From contig CAJTOO010000009.1 in the NCBI GenBank assembly GCA_910577735.1, forward strand, positions 98,142 to 162,141: a stretch of DNA of 64,000 nt. Reading direction: 5' to 3'. Position 1 is the stretch's first letter. Every line of letters begins with the position of its first letter. Of this stretch, positions 36,818-44,758 are shown piece by piece. Position numbers and translations under genes: made by a program. The DNA is from an uncultured Lachnospiraceae bacterium. GTDB taxonomy: Bacteria > Bacillota > Clostridia > Lachnospirales > Lachnospiraceae. The notes under the pieces are model-generated. The model saw only the letters and a program-made list of their open reading frames with translations, made no database searches and was not told the origin of the DNA.

Positions 36818-38212
36818 TCACTTTGCCGGGGCTTGCGCCGCTATCAAGGCCGCGAGCGCACTTGCCAGCTCCGGTGACTTTTGAAGCTGCTCCACAAGGC
36901 TTTCAAGGTCCAGGGTCGCAGGCTCCGATTTTGCCGATTCTTCCGGCGGACGGACATTGCGGAGATCAGGCTTGGCATAGAAGGCTGTCTCAAATTTCTG
37001 AGCATTGACCTTTCTATCCTCGTCCAGAATGTGAGCATAGATACTGGTTATCATGTCGATCTCGGCATGACCCGTATCGCCCTGGGTGGCTTTCAGATCG
37101 CCGTGGTTCAGTTTCAGTTTGTAGGTGGTACTGGAATGACGGAGAGAATGAAAGACCACCTTCGGCAGCCCTGCGTCCTCACGGAGCTTTGCAAACTCTT
37201 TGAGGATGATCCGATCCTCGCAGGGCCGTCCATTGGGAAGTGCCACCACCAGATCGAAATCCTGATACTCGTCGCCCAGGAAGCCTTTCAACTCGTCTTG
37301 GGACTTCTTCCATTCCCGCAGAATGTAGGCAAGCGTTTTCGGCAACCACACCTTACGGATACTGGAATCGGTTTTCGGCTTTTTCAGGATAATTCTTGTG
37401 CTGGTGTTCGGCATGAGCGGAGTGAAGATGTAATAGATATCCTTCTCGCCCAGCGTTTCAATCGCCCGTTTGGATGCCCGTGTCAGCTCCTTGTCGATGT
37501 AGACATAGGCGTTATCCGCCGCAATATCTTCATCGGAAATATGGACGTTCTCCCAGGTCAGCCCCAGGATTTCACCCATACGCAGAGAGCAGGCAAAAGA
37601 CAGATTCATTGCTACATAGAGCTTGCTGTCCGTGCATTTGTCCAGGGCAAGACGGATCATATCCGCTGTCCAGATATCCCGTTTCGCATACTCCGTTTTC
37701 GGGAGGATCACATTGTCAAAGGGATTTCTTGCAATGATTTCCCATCGTACCGCCTGCTTAAACGCACACCGCAGGAGCTTGATGATCTTTTCAATGGTCT
37801 TGTCGCTGACATAGGTGGTAACGGCCTTTCGGGTCTTGGTAGACACCGACTTGGTTTTCTGCAAGGTCTGGATATAACCGTCAACCGCACGGGGAGTAAC
37901 CGCCTGTACCTCCATATCACCGATGATTGGATTGATATAGTTCGCAATCAGTGCCGTTTGGCCGTCATACATAGACACGCCCCATTTCTTTTCTCCGTAA
38001 AGAGATACGAAGTCATAAAGGAACTCGGTGATTGTCTGATTGCTTGGCGGGAGAAAAGTTCCCGTGTGCTGCTGATTTTCGATTTCCGCCTTGCGCTTTA
38101 AGGCCTCTTTGTGGGTATGCCAGGTTTCCCACTTCTGTTTGGTTTCTCCGTTTTCGTCCACATAGTTGTAAACAACGGAATAGTTTTTCTTTCGCTTGAT
38201 TATAGATGCCAT
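36818..38212 (-). CDS. int: Tyrosine recombinase / ICE integrase (Tn916 Int type)
   Basis: 464 residues from the ATG at 38212, which has AAGGAAG upstream. The order is an N-terminal arm-binding domain (about 1-55), a SAM-like core-binding domain (60-165) and a catalytic domain with Arg211 (CSLRMGEIL), His355-x-x-Arg358 (HSLRHSS), His382 (GDTGHAEID) and nucleophile Tyr392 (SIYAHI). The catalytic set is complete, so the enzyme should be active. A 55-residue C-terminal tail is Glu/Ala-rich. It integrates and, with the adjacent Xis, excises the ICE. Confidence 0.95.
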   Translation of the reverse strand: MASIIKRKKNYSVVYNYVDENGETKQKWETWHTHKEALKRKAEIENQQHTGTFLPPSNQTITEFLYDFVSLYGEKKWGVSMYDGQTALIANYINPIIGDMEVQAVTPRAVDGYIQTLQKTKSVSTKTRKAVTTYVSDKTIEKIIKLLRCAFKQAVRWEIIARNPFDNVILPKTEYAKRDIWTADMIRLALDKCTDSKLYVAMNLSFACSLRMGEILGLTWENVHISDEDIAADNAYVYIDKELTRASKRAIETLGEKDIYYIFTPLMPNTSTRIILKKPKTDSSIRKVWLPKTLAYILREWKKSQDELKGFLGDEYQDFDLVVALPNGRPCEDRIILKEFAKLREDAGLPKVVFHSLRHSSTTYKLKLNHGDLKATQGDTGHAEIDMITSIYAHILDEDRKVNAQKFETAFYAKPDLRNVRPPEESAKSEPATLDLESLVEQLQKSPELASALAALIAAQAPAK

Positions 38213-38232
38213 ATCGTTCTTCCTTTCTTGGA

Positions 38233-38439
38233 TCACAGATCGAGGGAGTCAAGCCACTCGTCAAATGACCGCTTGGAAATGCGTATGGCGTTACCAATTC
38301 GCACGATTTTGAAGTGCCCTTCTTTTACAAGGATATATGCGGAAGTTCTTCCGATGCCCAGGATTTGAGCAATATCGTCAACCGTATACGTCCTTCTTTC
38401 AGGGGTTTCTTTCTTCGTGCCGTTCCATGTTTGAGACAT
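38233..38439 (-). CDS. xis: Excisionase-like helix-turn-helix protein
   Basis: 68 residues with a single winged/MerR-type helix-turn-helix: YTVDDIAQILGIGRTSAYILVKEGHFKIVRIGNAIRISKRSFDEWLDSL. This matches the excisionase/DNA-binding family (HTH_17) encoded next to Tn916-type integrases, where it bends DNA at the ends to favour excision. It ends 21 bp before the int start, in the same orientation, with AGGGGG upstream of its ATG. Confidence 0.9.
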   Translation of the reverse strand: MSQTWNGTKKETPERRTYTVDDIAQILGIGRTSAYILVKEGHFKIVRIGNAIRISKRSFDEWLDSLDL

Positions 38440-38963
38440 GAGAACCCCCTTTCAGTTATGAAAAGGAACAGCACGAATATGTGTGGGTAATATAACTTCC
38501 ACTATTATTTTACCGTGCTGCTCCGTGTTTGTCTGCTGCTAATTGAAAAGTTTACGATCTATCCATAAACTTTCAAAAAAGAAAAGTAGGCTTACGGACG
38601 GCTGCTGGCACAGCTCCACGGGAGTCTAACCCCGGCCCATGCTGATGGGTGCGGCGCACAATGCTTTGTGGGCGTTCAATGCGCGAGTATCTTTAACCCT
38701 GCCCGTGTGTCATCGCCCACAAGCTGCCACGCTTGCTTTGCGGTCTGGTGCTGTTCGCTCGCCCGTTACAGTGGTCCCGTCCTGCGGACTTGAAACGAGG
38801 TCATGGCGCACCGGCCGTATGGCTCGGCACGAACAGGAATGTATCCGTTTGCCTTATACTGCGGCGTTGGCCTCCCAACGGGCTTTCTTTGTCAAGGTGC
38901 TGCCTCCGGTCACGAAAGAGAGAAACAGGGAAAGGGTAAGCTGTTTCCGCTTTCAGACCGGGC
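38440..38963. other. Gene-poor G/C-rich ICE region with hairpins
   Basis: Between xis and the HTH gene I find no convincing protein; the short plus-strand frames here have no ribosome sites. TTGTGGGCG (38666-38674) and CGCCCACAA (38714-38722) are a perfect 9-bp inverted repeat. TTGTCAGC/GCTGACAA (38964-38971 with 38976-38983) forms a hairpin that includes the next gene's stop codon. It could hold promoters for xis-int or a structured RNA. Confidence 0.4.
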
Positions 38964-38966
38964 TTG

Positions 38967-39203
38967 TCAGCTCATGCTGACAATGGAATGAATGAGCTTG
39001 ATCTCCAATCGGCGCTTCATGTACTCGTCCACCCGAACATGGGGCTGACCGTCAGGATCGTAAAGCGTCCGGGTGCAGAGCTTATTGATATAGCCCTCAT
39101 AATACCGGAGTACCTGATCCACAGCCTGAGAGTCCCCGTCACGGGCGGCGTCGATCACCGAAAGAGGAAGAAGCTCCTTGCCCTTGTAAGTGGGTTTCTT
39201 CAT
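38967..39203 (-). CDS. Tn916 Orf8-like HTH-domain regulator
   Basis: 78 residues of the short helix-turn-helix family found next to sigma-like Orf7 in Tn916-type elements. The typical pattern is SVIDAARDGDSQAVDQVLRYYEGYINKL...DEYMKRRLEIKLIHSIVSM. It is thought to regulate element genes with its sigma-like partner, which ends 4 bp upstream. Compare the homologous protein of element B at 62956-63177, with the pattern ATSGEPEAVNEVLRYYSQRI. Confidence 0.8.
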   Translation of the reverse strand: MKKPTYKGKELLPLSVIDAARDGDSQAVDQVLRYYEGYINKLCTRTLYDPDGQPHVRVDEYMKRRLEIKLIHSIVSMS

Positions 39204-39207
39204 ACCT

Positions 39208-39642
39208 TCAACCTCCCTTCGGCATGAGTGCGGCCAACTTGATCCGCAACTCGGTCAATGATTTTGCCCTTCGCCGCTGAACGGCGCTGCGAGACATTCC
39301 AACAAGGTGACCAACCTCCTGATCCGGCAAGTCCAGAACAAAATGCAGGATCAAAATACTCTGCTCCTGAACAGACAAGCCGGCGAAGGCATCAGCCACA
39401 AGCTCGTTTTCGATATGTAGGTCATACCCGTGGGACGAGAATGTAAATCTGTCACTGGGGTAATGATCTACAACGCAGAGCTTGTCCATCTCCATTTGCG
39501 GAAGGTCGCTGAATGACAGTTCCCTGTCACGGCGCCTCTGCATTTCCCGAAGGTAGTCGATTGCCTCATGGTACAGTACCAGCTTGCAGTAAGCATCGAA
39601 CTGGCACCGCTCGCCATAGTTATTGCGGGGGATCATATCCAT
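39208..39642 (-). CDS. Sigma-70-like element regulator (Tn916 Orf7 type)
   Basis: 144 residues. The N-terminal half resembles region 2 (FDAYCKLVLYHEAIDYLREMQRRRDRE). The C-terminal half is a region 4 helix-turn-helix (GLSVQEQSILILHFVLDLPDQEVGHLVGMSRSAVQRRRAKSLTELR). Such proteins activate transfer genes in Tn916-like elements. The start has AAAGGGG at suitable distance. Translationally adjacent to the HTH protein at 38967-39203. Confidence 0.82.
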   Translation of the reverse strand: MDMIPRNNYGERCQFDAYCKLVLYHEAIDYLREMQRRRDRELSFSDLPQMEMDKLCVVDHYPSDRFTFSSHGYDLHIENELVADAFAGLSVQEQSILILHFVLDLPDQEVGHLVGMSRSAVQRRRAKSLTELRIKLAALMPKGG

Positions 39643-40173
39643 CTTTTCACCCCCTTTCCTGGGGGAATGAGGTGGGTTTCTCCCTTTCCGCTAACAAGGC
39701 GAACGCAAAGCCGCTCGCTACCCGCTAAAAGCTTCCTTTTTGAAAATTTCTTAAAAATTTTTTTCGAGGCGGGCTTGTCCTCGGAAAACAGCAAAAAGCG
39801 CCCAGCAAGTCGCAACGGACCTGCTGGACGCAGAAATGTTTTATAAAGAAGATTACTTACATGGTATAGTTCATATTCAAAGCCGGACGACTCCGACGGA
39901 GGTGCTACGCTTTTTTTAACTGGTGCAGATCATGGATACTGTGAAAAGACGCAAACATAGACACGGCGTTGGGTCGTCGTTGGTTTAGGGTAGACGAAAA
40001 GAAACGGCGGCTCTGATTTCTCAAAACCGCCGCCAGGGTATCTAGAGTAAGCGCACAAAATCAACCTGCCCAGCTACGGTTTTTTTCTTTCCCCATTAGG
40101 CGGGGCAGGTTTAAAAGAATATGAAAAGCCGATAACAGCAGTCATGTTAGCCTGCGTGTTATCGGCTCTGCGT
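39643..40173. other. Non-coding region with three hairpins
   Basis: No gene is supported in these 531 bp. Structure present: CGGCGG/CCGCCG (40005-40010 with 40027-40032) and AACCTGCCC/GGGCAGGTT (40063-40071 with 40103-40111, T-run in the loop). The first part contains the promoter region of the sigma-like gene. An 18-codon plus-strand frame (39932-39988) rich in Arg/His/Lys could be a leader peptide but has no visible target gene. Confidence 0.4.
40127..40167 (-). terminator. Terminator of the cargo operon
   Basis: AGCCGATAACA (40127-40137) and TGTTATCGGCT (40157-40167) form a perfect 11-bp stem with a 19-base loop. Read on the minus strand it follows the KTR gene stop by 7 bp and is followed by a T-rich stretch, so it ends the sigma-ABC-KTR operon. 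Confidence 0.8.
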
Positions 40174-40347
40174 CTATGCGTCTGGCTCTCTAATAACGGA
40201 TATATTCAGTTGCTTTACATGAATGAGCGTTTCCTGTTTACATTTTGGACAGAACAAGGGGAAATTCCTTAATTCCGTGTCAATTCGTATTTTTATTCGG
40301 GTTTTATTATGGCATATAGGACAACTAACCCAACTTGTCTCTTTCAT
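40174..40347 (-). CDS. Cysteine-rich KTR domain protein
   Basis: 57 residues: WVSCPICHNKTRIKIRIDTELRNFPLFCPKCKQETLIHVKQLNISVIREPDA, given here in outline only (CPIC at 9-12, KTR at 15-17, CPKC at 33-36). The two CPxC pairs make a zinc ribbon. Conserved tiny proteins of this kind accompany Tn916/Tn1549-type elements, often at the end of cargo operons; their role is unknown. It starts 5 bp after the ABC permease stop and is followed by a terminator. Confidence 0.88.
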   Translation of the reverse strand: MKETSWVSCPICHNKTRIKIRIDTELRNFPLFCPKCKQETLIHVKQLNISVIREPDA

Positions 40348-40352
40348 CAAAA

Positions 40353-41459
40353 TTACCCCGTAACTTGATGTTTCTTTGATATATTTTTTGTTAGTCTATA
40401 AAATACGAATATCAATCCAACATTAAGGATGATCATAAAGACCGGCTGGCTCATACCGAAATATGTTTTCATATCAGAAAATATACCGTTTGTATGAAGC
40501 ATAAAAATCGGGCAAATTTCCTGCATTTTTTGTAAAACAGGAAGGCTATCATTAAAATCAAACACAACTGGCAAGAAGCAGATGACGCAAGAAGTAATAA
40601 GCGCTGTAACAGGAGAACTCATTTGAGCACTTAAAAACAATGTAATAGTTGTCAAGGCTACAATCCCAAAAATATTCAATATTACAGAGATAAAGAACAT
40701 TTGCAAAAAGGTCAAATTATATATTGAAGAAGCATAATGTAATGAAGATTGAATGCTTACATTCCACCCCTGTAACCCATAGGTACAGCCATACAGAACT
40801 AAATTTAGCAGTAAATACAAGAGGTATGTGCCAATTACAACTTCCAAGGCCGCTATAATTTTTGAAGTTGTGAGTTTGGTTCGGCCATACCGAGCCGAAT
40901 AAATAATGCTATCTGTATGAAGTGCATACTCTTCTGAGAAAACAGGAGATAGAGTGATTACAACAATTAAACATATCATTATGGACAAGATGCTCCCCAT
41001 TCCAGATAATAGCTTATCCCAGCCATCACAATATCCTAAAGTCACAGTTGGACTATTTGGATATGCTGTTTCGAGTGACTTAAAACTACCATCAGAATTT
41101 GTCAAATATTCCAGAATCGCCGCTTGGTCACGATAAACATGAACAGCAGAAAAAGCAGAATTTTCATCTTGTCCAACAGTTGCTTGTTTTGCTTGGTCGA
41201 TTTTTTCTTGCATAGTAAGTAATGTATTTTGAGAGAGTTTTCCTTCAAATATTTCTGCTACTTCCTTCCGTTGTTCAATGGCTGTAAAACCGCTTGCTAA
41301 TGCCATTTTTTCAAGGTCATAATCATAGAAAACATTTTGATAATTAAATTGAAAAAAGAAAAAATAGGCAACGATAAGAACCACACCAGCTAAAAACAAC
41401 ATTCGTGTTTGCTTTCTCGAACATATTTTATTTCGTTCTGCTTTTATCATTTCATTCAT
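40353..41459 (-). CDS. ABC-2 type transporter permease
   Basis: 368 residues from the ATG at 41459, which overlaps the ATPase stop by 8 bp and has GGAGG at 9 bp. There is one N-terminal membrane helix (about 20-38), an extracytoplasmic region of roughly 130 residues, then five further hydrophobic segments, the last near the C-terminus. This is the layout of ABC-2 permeases paired with BcrA/NatA-type ATPases in peptide-antibiotic immunity or export. The substrate is unknown. Base composition is clearly more A/T-rich than the ICE backbone. Confidence 0.8.
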   Translation of the reverse strand: MNEMIKAERNKICSRKQTRMLFLAGVVLIVAYFFFFQFNYQNVFYDYDLEKMALASGFTAIEQRKEVAEIFEGKLSQNTLLTMQEKIDQAKQATVGQDENSAFSAVHVYRDQAAILEYLTNSDGSFKSLETAYPNSPTVTLGYCDGWDKLLSGMGSILSIMICLIVVITLSPVFSEEYALHTDSIIYSARYGRTKLTTSKIIAALEVVIGTYLLYLLLNLVLYGCTYGLQGWNVSIQSSLHYASSIYNLTFLQMFFISVILNIFGIVALTTITLFLSAQMSSPVTALITSCVICFLPVVFDFNDSLPVLQKMQEICPIFMLHTNGIFSDMKTYFGMSQPVFMIILNVGLIFVFYRLTKNISKKHQVTG

Positions 41460-42327
41460 GCTCGGATACCTCCGCAAAATAGTATAAATACAAATCTTCC
41501 AATGTTGGATCAACATTCCAAGCGGTTCTGCATGGTGCTTCTTGAGAAATAATCCTCAGCCGTTCTGCACCATTATTATGTTTCAGATTTGCTGTTACAT
41601 AGTTCAATTCTAATTCTTCGGCCTCTTTTCGAGATACATCACATTCCCAAACACATTTTTCAATCGGCTTCAAAATTTCTTCTGGAGAACCATGTTGAAT
41701 TAACTCGCCATTTTTCATAATCAGAATCTCATTTGCGATATATTCAACATCAGAAACAATGTGAGTGGACAAAATTACAATTCTATTTTCTGCCAAAGAA
41801 CTAATCAGATTCCTAAACCGCACCCGCTCTTTCGGGTCAAGTCCAGCTGTAGGTTCATCCAAAATCAAAATACGGGGATCGTTTAGTAATGCTTGAGCAA
41901 TTCCCAAGCGTTGTTTCATACCGCCGGAAAAAGTTTTGATTTTTTCGTTTTTCTGTGTGAGCAGATCAACAACCTGCAACAGCTCCATTGTGCGATTATG
42001 GGCTTTTTTAGGCGGCAGCCCCTTTATTGCAGAGATATACATCAAAAATTTATACGCTGTAAAGTTAGGATAATAGCCAAAATTTTGTGGCAGGTAGCCT
42101 AAGATATTACGATATTTCTCGCCCAAATCATGAATGTTTTTCCCGTTAAAAAAAATGGCTCCTTTCGTTTCAGTTTGGACATCGCAAATAATTCGCATCA
42201 AAGTTGTCTTGCCCGCACCATTTGCCCCGAGTAGACCATAAACACCATTTGTTAATTTTGCGCTGAAATGATTTAAAGCTTTTTTTCTTCCATATTCTTT
42301 TGAAAGATCATTTATTGTAAGTTCCAT
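41452..42327 (-). CDS. ABC transporter ATP-binding protein (BcrA/CcmA type)
   Basis: 291 residues from the ATG at 42327 (TTGGAGA upstream). Walker A is LLGANGAGKTTLM, the Q-loop follows (LPQNFGYYPNFTAY), the signature is FSGGMKQRLGIA, Walker B is ILILDEPTAGLD, and the switch His is in LSTHIV. All catalytic elements are intact. The C-terminal 80 residues are a regulatory tail. It pairs with the overlapping permease downstream and overlaps the upstream membrane-protein gene by 16 bp, so the operon is translationally coupled. Confidence 0.93.
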   Translation of the reverse strand: MELTINDLSKEYGRKKALNHFSAKLTNGVYGLLGANGAGKTTLMRIICDVQTETKGAIFFNGKNIHDLGEKYRNILGYLPQNFGYYPNFTAYKFLMYISAIKGLPPKKAHNRTMELLQVVDLLTQKNEKIKTFSGGMKQRLGIAQALLNDPRILILDEPTAGLDPKERVRFRNLISSLAENRIVILSTHIVSDVEYIANEILIMKNGELIQHGSPEEILKPIEKCVWECDVSRKEAEELELNYVTANLKHNNGAERLRIISQEAPCRTAWNVDPTLEDLYLYYFAEVSEHE

Positions 42328-43085
42328 ATCAATTCTCCAATCATTTTTTCTTTTTTCAAGTACAGTTGAAGTGTTTTCCCTAATAGGATAATAGATAACA
42401 CATAAAATCCAATCCATCCCCAGAACATAGACGCTTCAAATATAAATCGCTGATGGAGTACAAGAGAAAATGTTCCAGAAAGAAAAATCATACAAGCGAT
42501 TAAATGATACAAGCTATCGTTTGTCCTGCTTTTCGCACATATAAAAAGATAACAAGTGCAAGAAATATTAAATGGAATCAAACCATACAACACCATTTCA
42601 ATCATTGATTTCTGGTAAATATATGCCATTGAAATTAAAATGACTGTTATTAGGAAAAGGTTGATTACTCCAATAATCAGCATACGACCTGCTACAATTT
42701 TTACCAGCGTTGTTCTACTAGACTGTTCAATTTCCCACATACCATAGATGTTGCTTTTAGATATTTCTATTGCACCTAATAACGCAAGGAATGGAACCAT
42801 AACTGCAAGGATTGTCAATGGATAATAAAATGGAACCCTCCATTGGCCCAGGATACATGCTAATAATACTGCACATATAGTGAGTATTATTTGAACAATC
42901 CAGAAAGAAAGCGGCAGAAATTGAAGTTGGTTCAATATAATATCTCGCATTGAATTTTTATTGAATTCAGAACTATTCATGTAACTTTTTCCAGCTACGA
43001 TTACTGCTTTAATTTTAGGTTCAGATGGAGCAGGCGTTTCACAACTCTGCAACCATTCTAATACACCATTTTGTTTTTGGGTCAT
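42312..43085 (-). CDS. Membrane protein of the ECF sigma/ABC operon
   Basis: 257 residues: a soluble N-terminus of about 60 (with a short hydrophobic tract AVIVAG), then six hydrophobic segments. I do not recognise a named family; the shape fits either a second ABC-2 permease-like subunit or a membrane-bound anti-sigma factor. Its ATG overlaps the sigma-factor stop (ATGA), the arrangement typical of sigma/anti-sigma pairs. A role in restraining the sigma factor is therefore plausible but inferred only from context. Confidence 0.65.
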   Translation of the reverse strand: MTQKQNGVLEWLQSCETPAPSEPKIKAVIVAGKSYMNSSEFNKNSMRDIILNQLQFLPLSFWIVQIILTICAVLLACILGQWRVPFYYPLTILAVMVPFLALLGAIEISKSNIYGMWEIEQSSRTTLVKIVAGRMLIIGVINLFLITVILISMAYIYQKSMIEMVLYGLIPFNISCTCYLFICAKSRTNDSLYHLIACMIFLSGTFSLVLHQRFIFEASMFWGWIGFYVLSIILLGKTLQLYLKKEKMIGELIWNLQ

Positions 43086-43630
43086 ACATTATCGCCTCCT
43101 CTAAAATCAGCCAAATATCGTTCCAGTTTTTTAATCCCCTGTTGGAGCCTAGATTTTACAGTAGAAACACTAGCTTTTGTAATGGTTGCAATCTCTCGGA
43201 TTTTCAAATCATAATAAAATCGTAAAATGATGACCTCTTTTTGATAGTCCGGTAATGTGTTGATTGCATATTGAATTTGCGCTTTAAGTTCGTTAAGCTC
43301 AATTTTTTCAAAGGCATTATCAGTATCTTCTATATCTTCAAGAGTTTCTAAATCCATATACAGGGGTTTTGCTTTCTTAGTATAATTGTTACAGGTATTA
43401 ACAGCAATCGTTAGCAGGTAGTTTTGAAATTTCCCGATCTTTCGTACTGATTGAATATTCTCCAACAATTTCAAGAAAACATCTTGTGTAATATCTGCGG
43501 CGGTATCTGGATCGCCGTTCAATCGCCGACAACAAAATAGATAAATTGACTGATAATATTTTCGGACAATTATCTCAAATGCATCTGTGTCACCCGACTG
43601 GATTTTTTTAATTAGTATGAAATCTTCGAT
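43082..43630 (-). CDS. ECF-type RNA polymerase sigma factor with non-canonical start
   Basis: Reading the frame upstream of the first usual start codon (TTG, 43522) adds 36 residues that complete sigma region 2: EDFILIKKIQSGDTDAFEII then YYQSIYLFCCRRLNGDPDTA. It continues to an ATC at 43630-43628, where homologous proteins would begin. GGAAGGCG lies 10 bp upstream of that ATC, and a stop two codons farther upstream closes the frame. Region 4 (LPDYQKEVIILRFYYDLKIREIATITKASVSTVKSRLQ) is intact. From the ATC the protein is 182 residues, normal for ECF factors; from the TTG it is 146. Either ATC initiates or the ATG start was lost by mutation. Confidence 0.8.
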   Translation of the reverse strand: MEDFILIKKIQSGDTDAFEIIVRKYYQSIYLFCCRRLNGDPDTAADITQDVFLKLLENIQSVRKIGKFQNYLLTIAVNTCNNYTKKAKPLYMDLETLEDIEDTDNAFEKIELNELKAQIQYAINTLPDYQKEVIILRFYYDLKIREIATITKASVSTVKSRLQQGIKKLERYLADFRGGDNV

Positions 43631-43650
43631 ACCGTGTCACCGCCTTCCAT

Positions 43651-43668
43651 GTGTAAAACGCCTTACAC
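43651..43668 (-). promoter_or_regulatory. Inverted repeat near the ECF sigma operon promoter
   Basis: GTGTAA (43651-43656) and TTACAC (43663-43668) form an inverted repeat with six bases between, just upstream of the sigma-factor ribosome site. A TATATT element follows on the far side. It may be an operator or part of the sigma-dependent promoter. Confidence 0.35.
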
Positions 43669-43865
43669 TTAATATACAACTGAGTAACCCAAAAGGATTT
43701 AACTTTAGAAATTTTTCTTTTACTTTTTTCATTTCCCTTCTATTGTAATTCCTGTTCTTGAAAAATATAAGATGTAATATATGAATTATAAACTTCAATC
43801 AACCTGCATATAGCAACATTCCACGGGCAAAGTATGAATTATACAATGTAATAGGGTGATGCTAT

Positions 43866-44234
43866 ATGGCAAAGGTTGAAGATTGTCCCGGTTTTGAAAC
43901 CTTCGGTGCAGATGTCAAAGCCGCACGAGAGGCAAGGCGTCTGGCACGAAAAACATTGGCAGAAATGGTTGGGATTGAATGGCGGTATCTTGCCAACATT
44001 GAGAATCAAGGTGCGATTCCGAGCCTGCCCGTGATGATCCAGTTGATTAAGGTCTGCGGACTTCCCGTGGAACGGTATTTTAACCCGGAGATCATGCGGG
44101 AAGAAAGCGATCAGCGGCAGCGGGTCAGCCACAAGCTGAAGCTTTGCCCTGAAGAATACCTGCCGATTATCGAAGGTGCCATTGACGGGGCCTTAAAAAT
44201 TGAAAAGCCGAATGAAGAAACGGAGGGTGTCTGA
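43866..44234 (+). CDS. XRE-family helix-turn-helix regulator
   Basis: 122 residues. Residues 14-70 form a Cro/CI helix-turn-helix (VKAAREARRLARKTLAEMVGI, then RYLANIENQGAIPSLPVMIQLIKVCGL), and the C-terminal 50 residues are helical. Homologues precede the mobilisation genes in Tn1549-like elements and probably control them. G/C-rich codon use returns here, marking the end of the A/T-rich cargo segment. Confidence 0.85.
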   Translation: MAKVEDCPGFETFGADVKAAREARRLARKTLAEMVGIEWRYLANIENQGAIPSLPVMIQLIKVCGLPVERYFNPEIMREESDQRQRVSHKLKLCPEEYLPIIEGAIDGALKIEKPNEETEGV

Positions 44235-44299
44235 ACATCCTCTGTTTTTCTTATTTTGCGGGCATTTTGAGGTTTCCGAAACGCTTTATAAGTAGGGAT

Positions 44300-44428
44300 A
44301 AGATACGGTAGCAAGCACAGCAAGCGAGTACCCGCTTGCGGATTTTGAGATTTTTAGGTCCCTTGCCCGAAAATTCAAAATTGCTTGTTGGGATAGTCCC
44401 AAACCCTTATAAAGAACGGAGGCGGCGC
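44300..44428 (+). other. oriT: Candidate origin of transfer (oriT)
   Basis: The gap before mobC holds two compact inverted repeats: GCAAGCG/CGCTTGC (44320-44326 with 44333-44339) and TTGGGA/TCCCAA (44388-44393 with 44397-44402). In MOBP systems the nick site and relaxase/MobC-binding hairpins lie just upstream of mobC-mobA, as here. No nick site was identified. Confidence 0.5.
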
Positions 44429-44758
44429 ATGGCAAATCGAAAACGGAATATCCAAATGAAATTCTATGTTACGGAGGATGAAAAACGGCTCATAGACGAG
44501 AAAATGAGCCAGCTCCCCACACGCAGATATGGTGCCTACCTCCGAAAGATGGCGATTGACGGATATATCATCTATACGGACACCGCAGATATCAAGGCAT
44601 TTACCAAAGAGCTTTCTGCCATCGGCCGGAACATCAACCAGATCGCCAAGCGGATCAACGCCGGAGGTCCTGCGTATCAGGCCGACATGGACGAGATACG
44701 GGAAAGGCTGGACGAGATATGGCAGTTACAAAGACACATCCTATCAAATCAACGCTGA
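44429..44758 (+). CDS. mobC: MobC-like relaxosome accessory protein
   Basis: 109 residues from the ATG at 44429 (GGAGGCGG upstream). The N-terminus is a ribbon-helix-helix-like segment (IQMKFYVTEDEKRLIDEKM), and the C-terminal MobC domain reads ELSAIGRNINQIAKRINAGG. These proteins bind oriT and help the relaxase nick. It overlaps the relaxase start by 40 bp, so the two are coupled. Confidence 0.88.
   Translation: MANRKRNIQMKFYVTEDEKRLIDEKMSQLPTRRYGAYLRKMAIDGYIIYTDTADIKAFTKELSAIGRNINQIAKRINAGGPAYQADMDEIRERLDEIWQLQRHILSNQR

Noticed and set aside
36881..38101. Plus-strand frame of 406 codons opposite the integrase
   Set aside because: The opposite strand carries the complete tyrosine-recombinase catalytic set; the plus frame has no recognisable features.
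38639..38991. Three short plus-strand frames between xis and the HTH gene
   Set aside because: Overlapping each other, no ribosome sites, no family resemblance; kept as a non-coding structured region instead.
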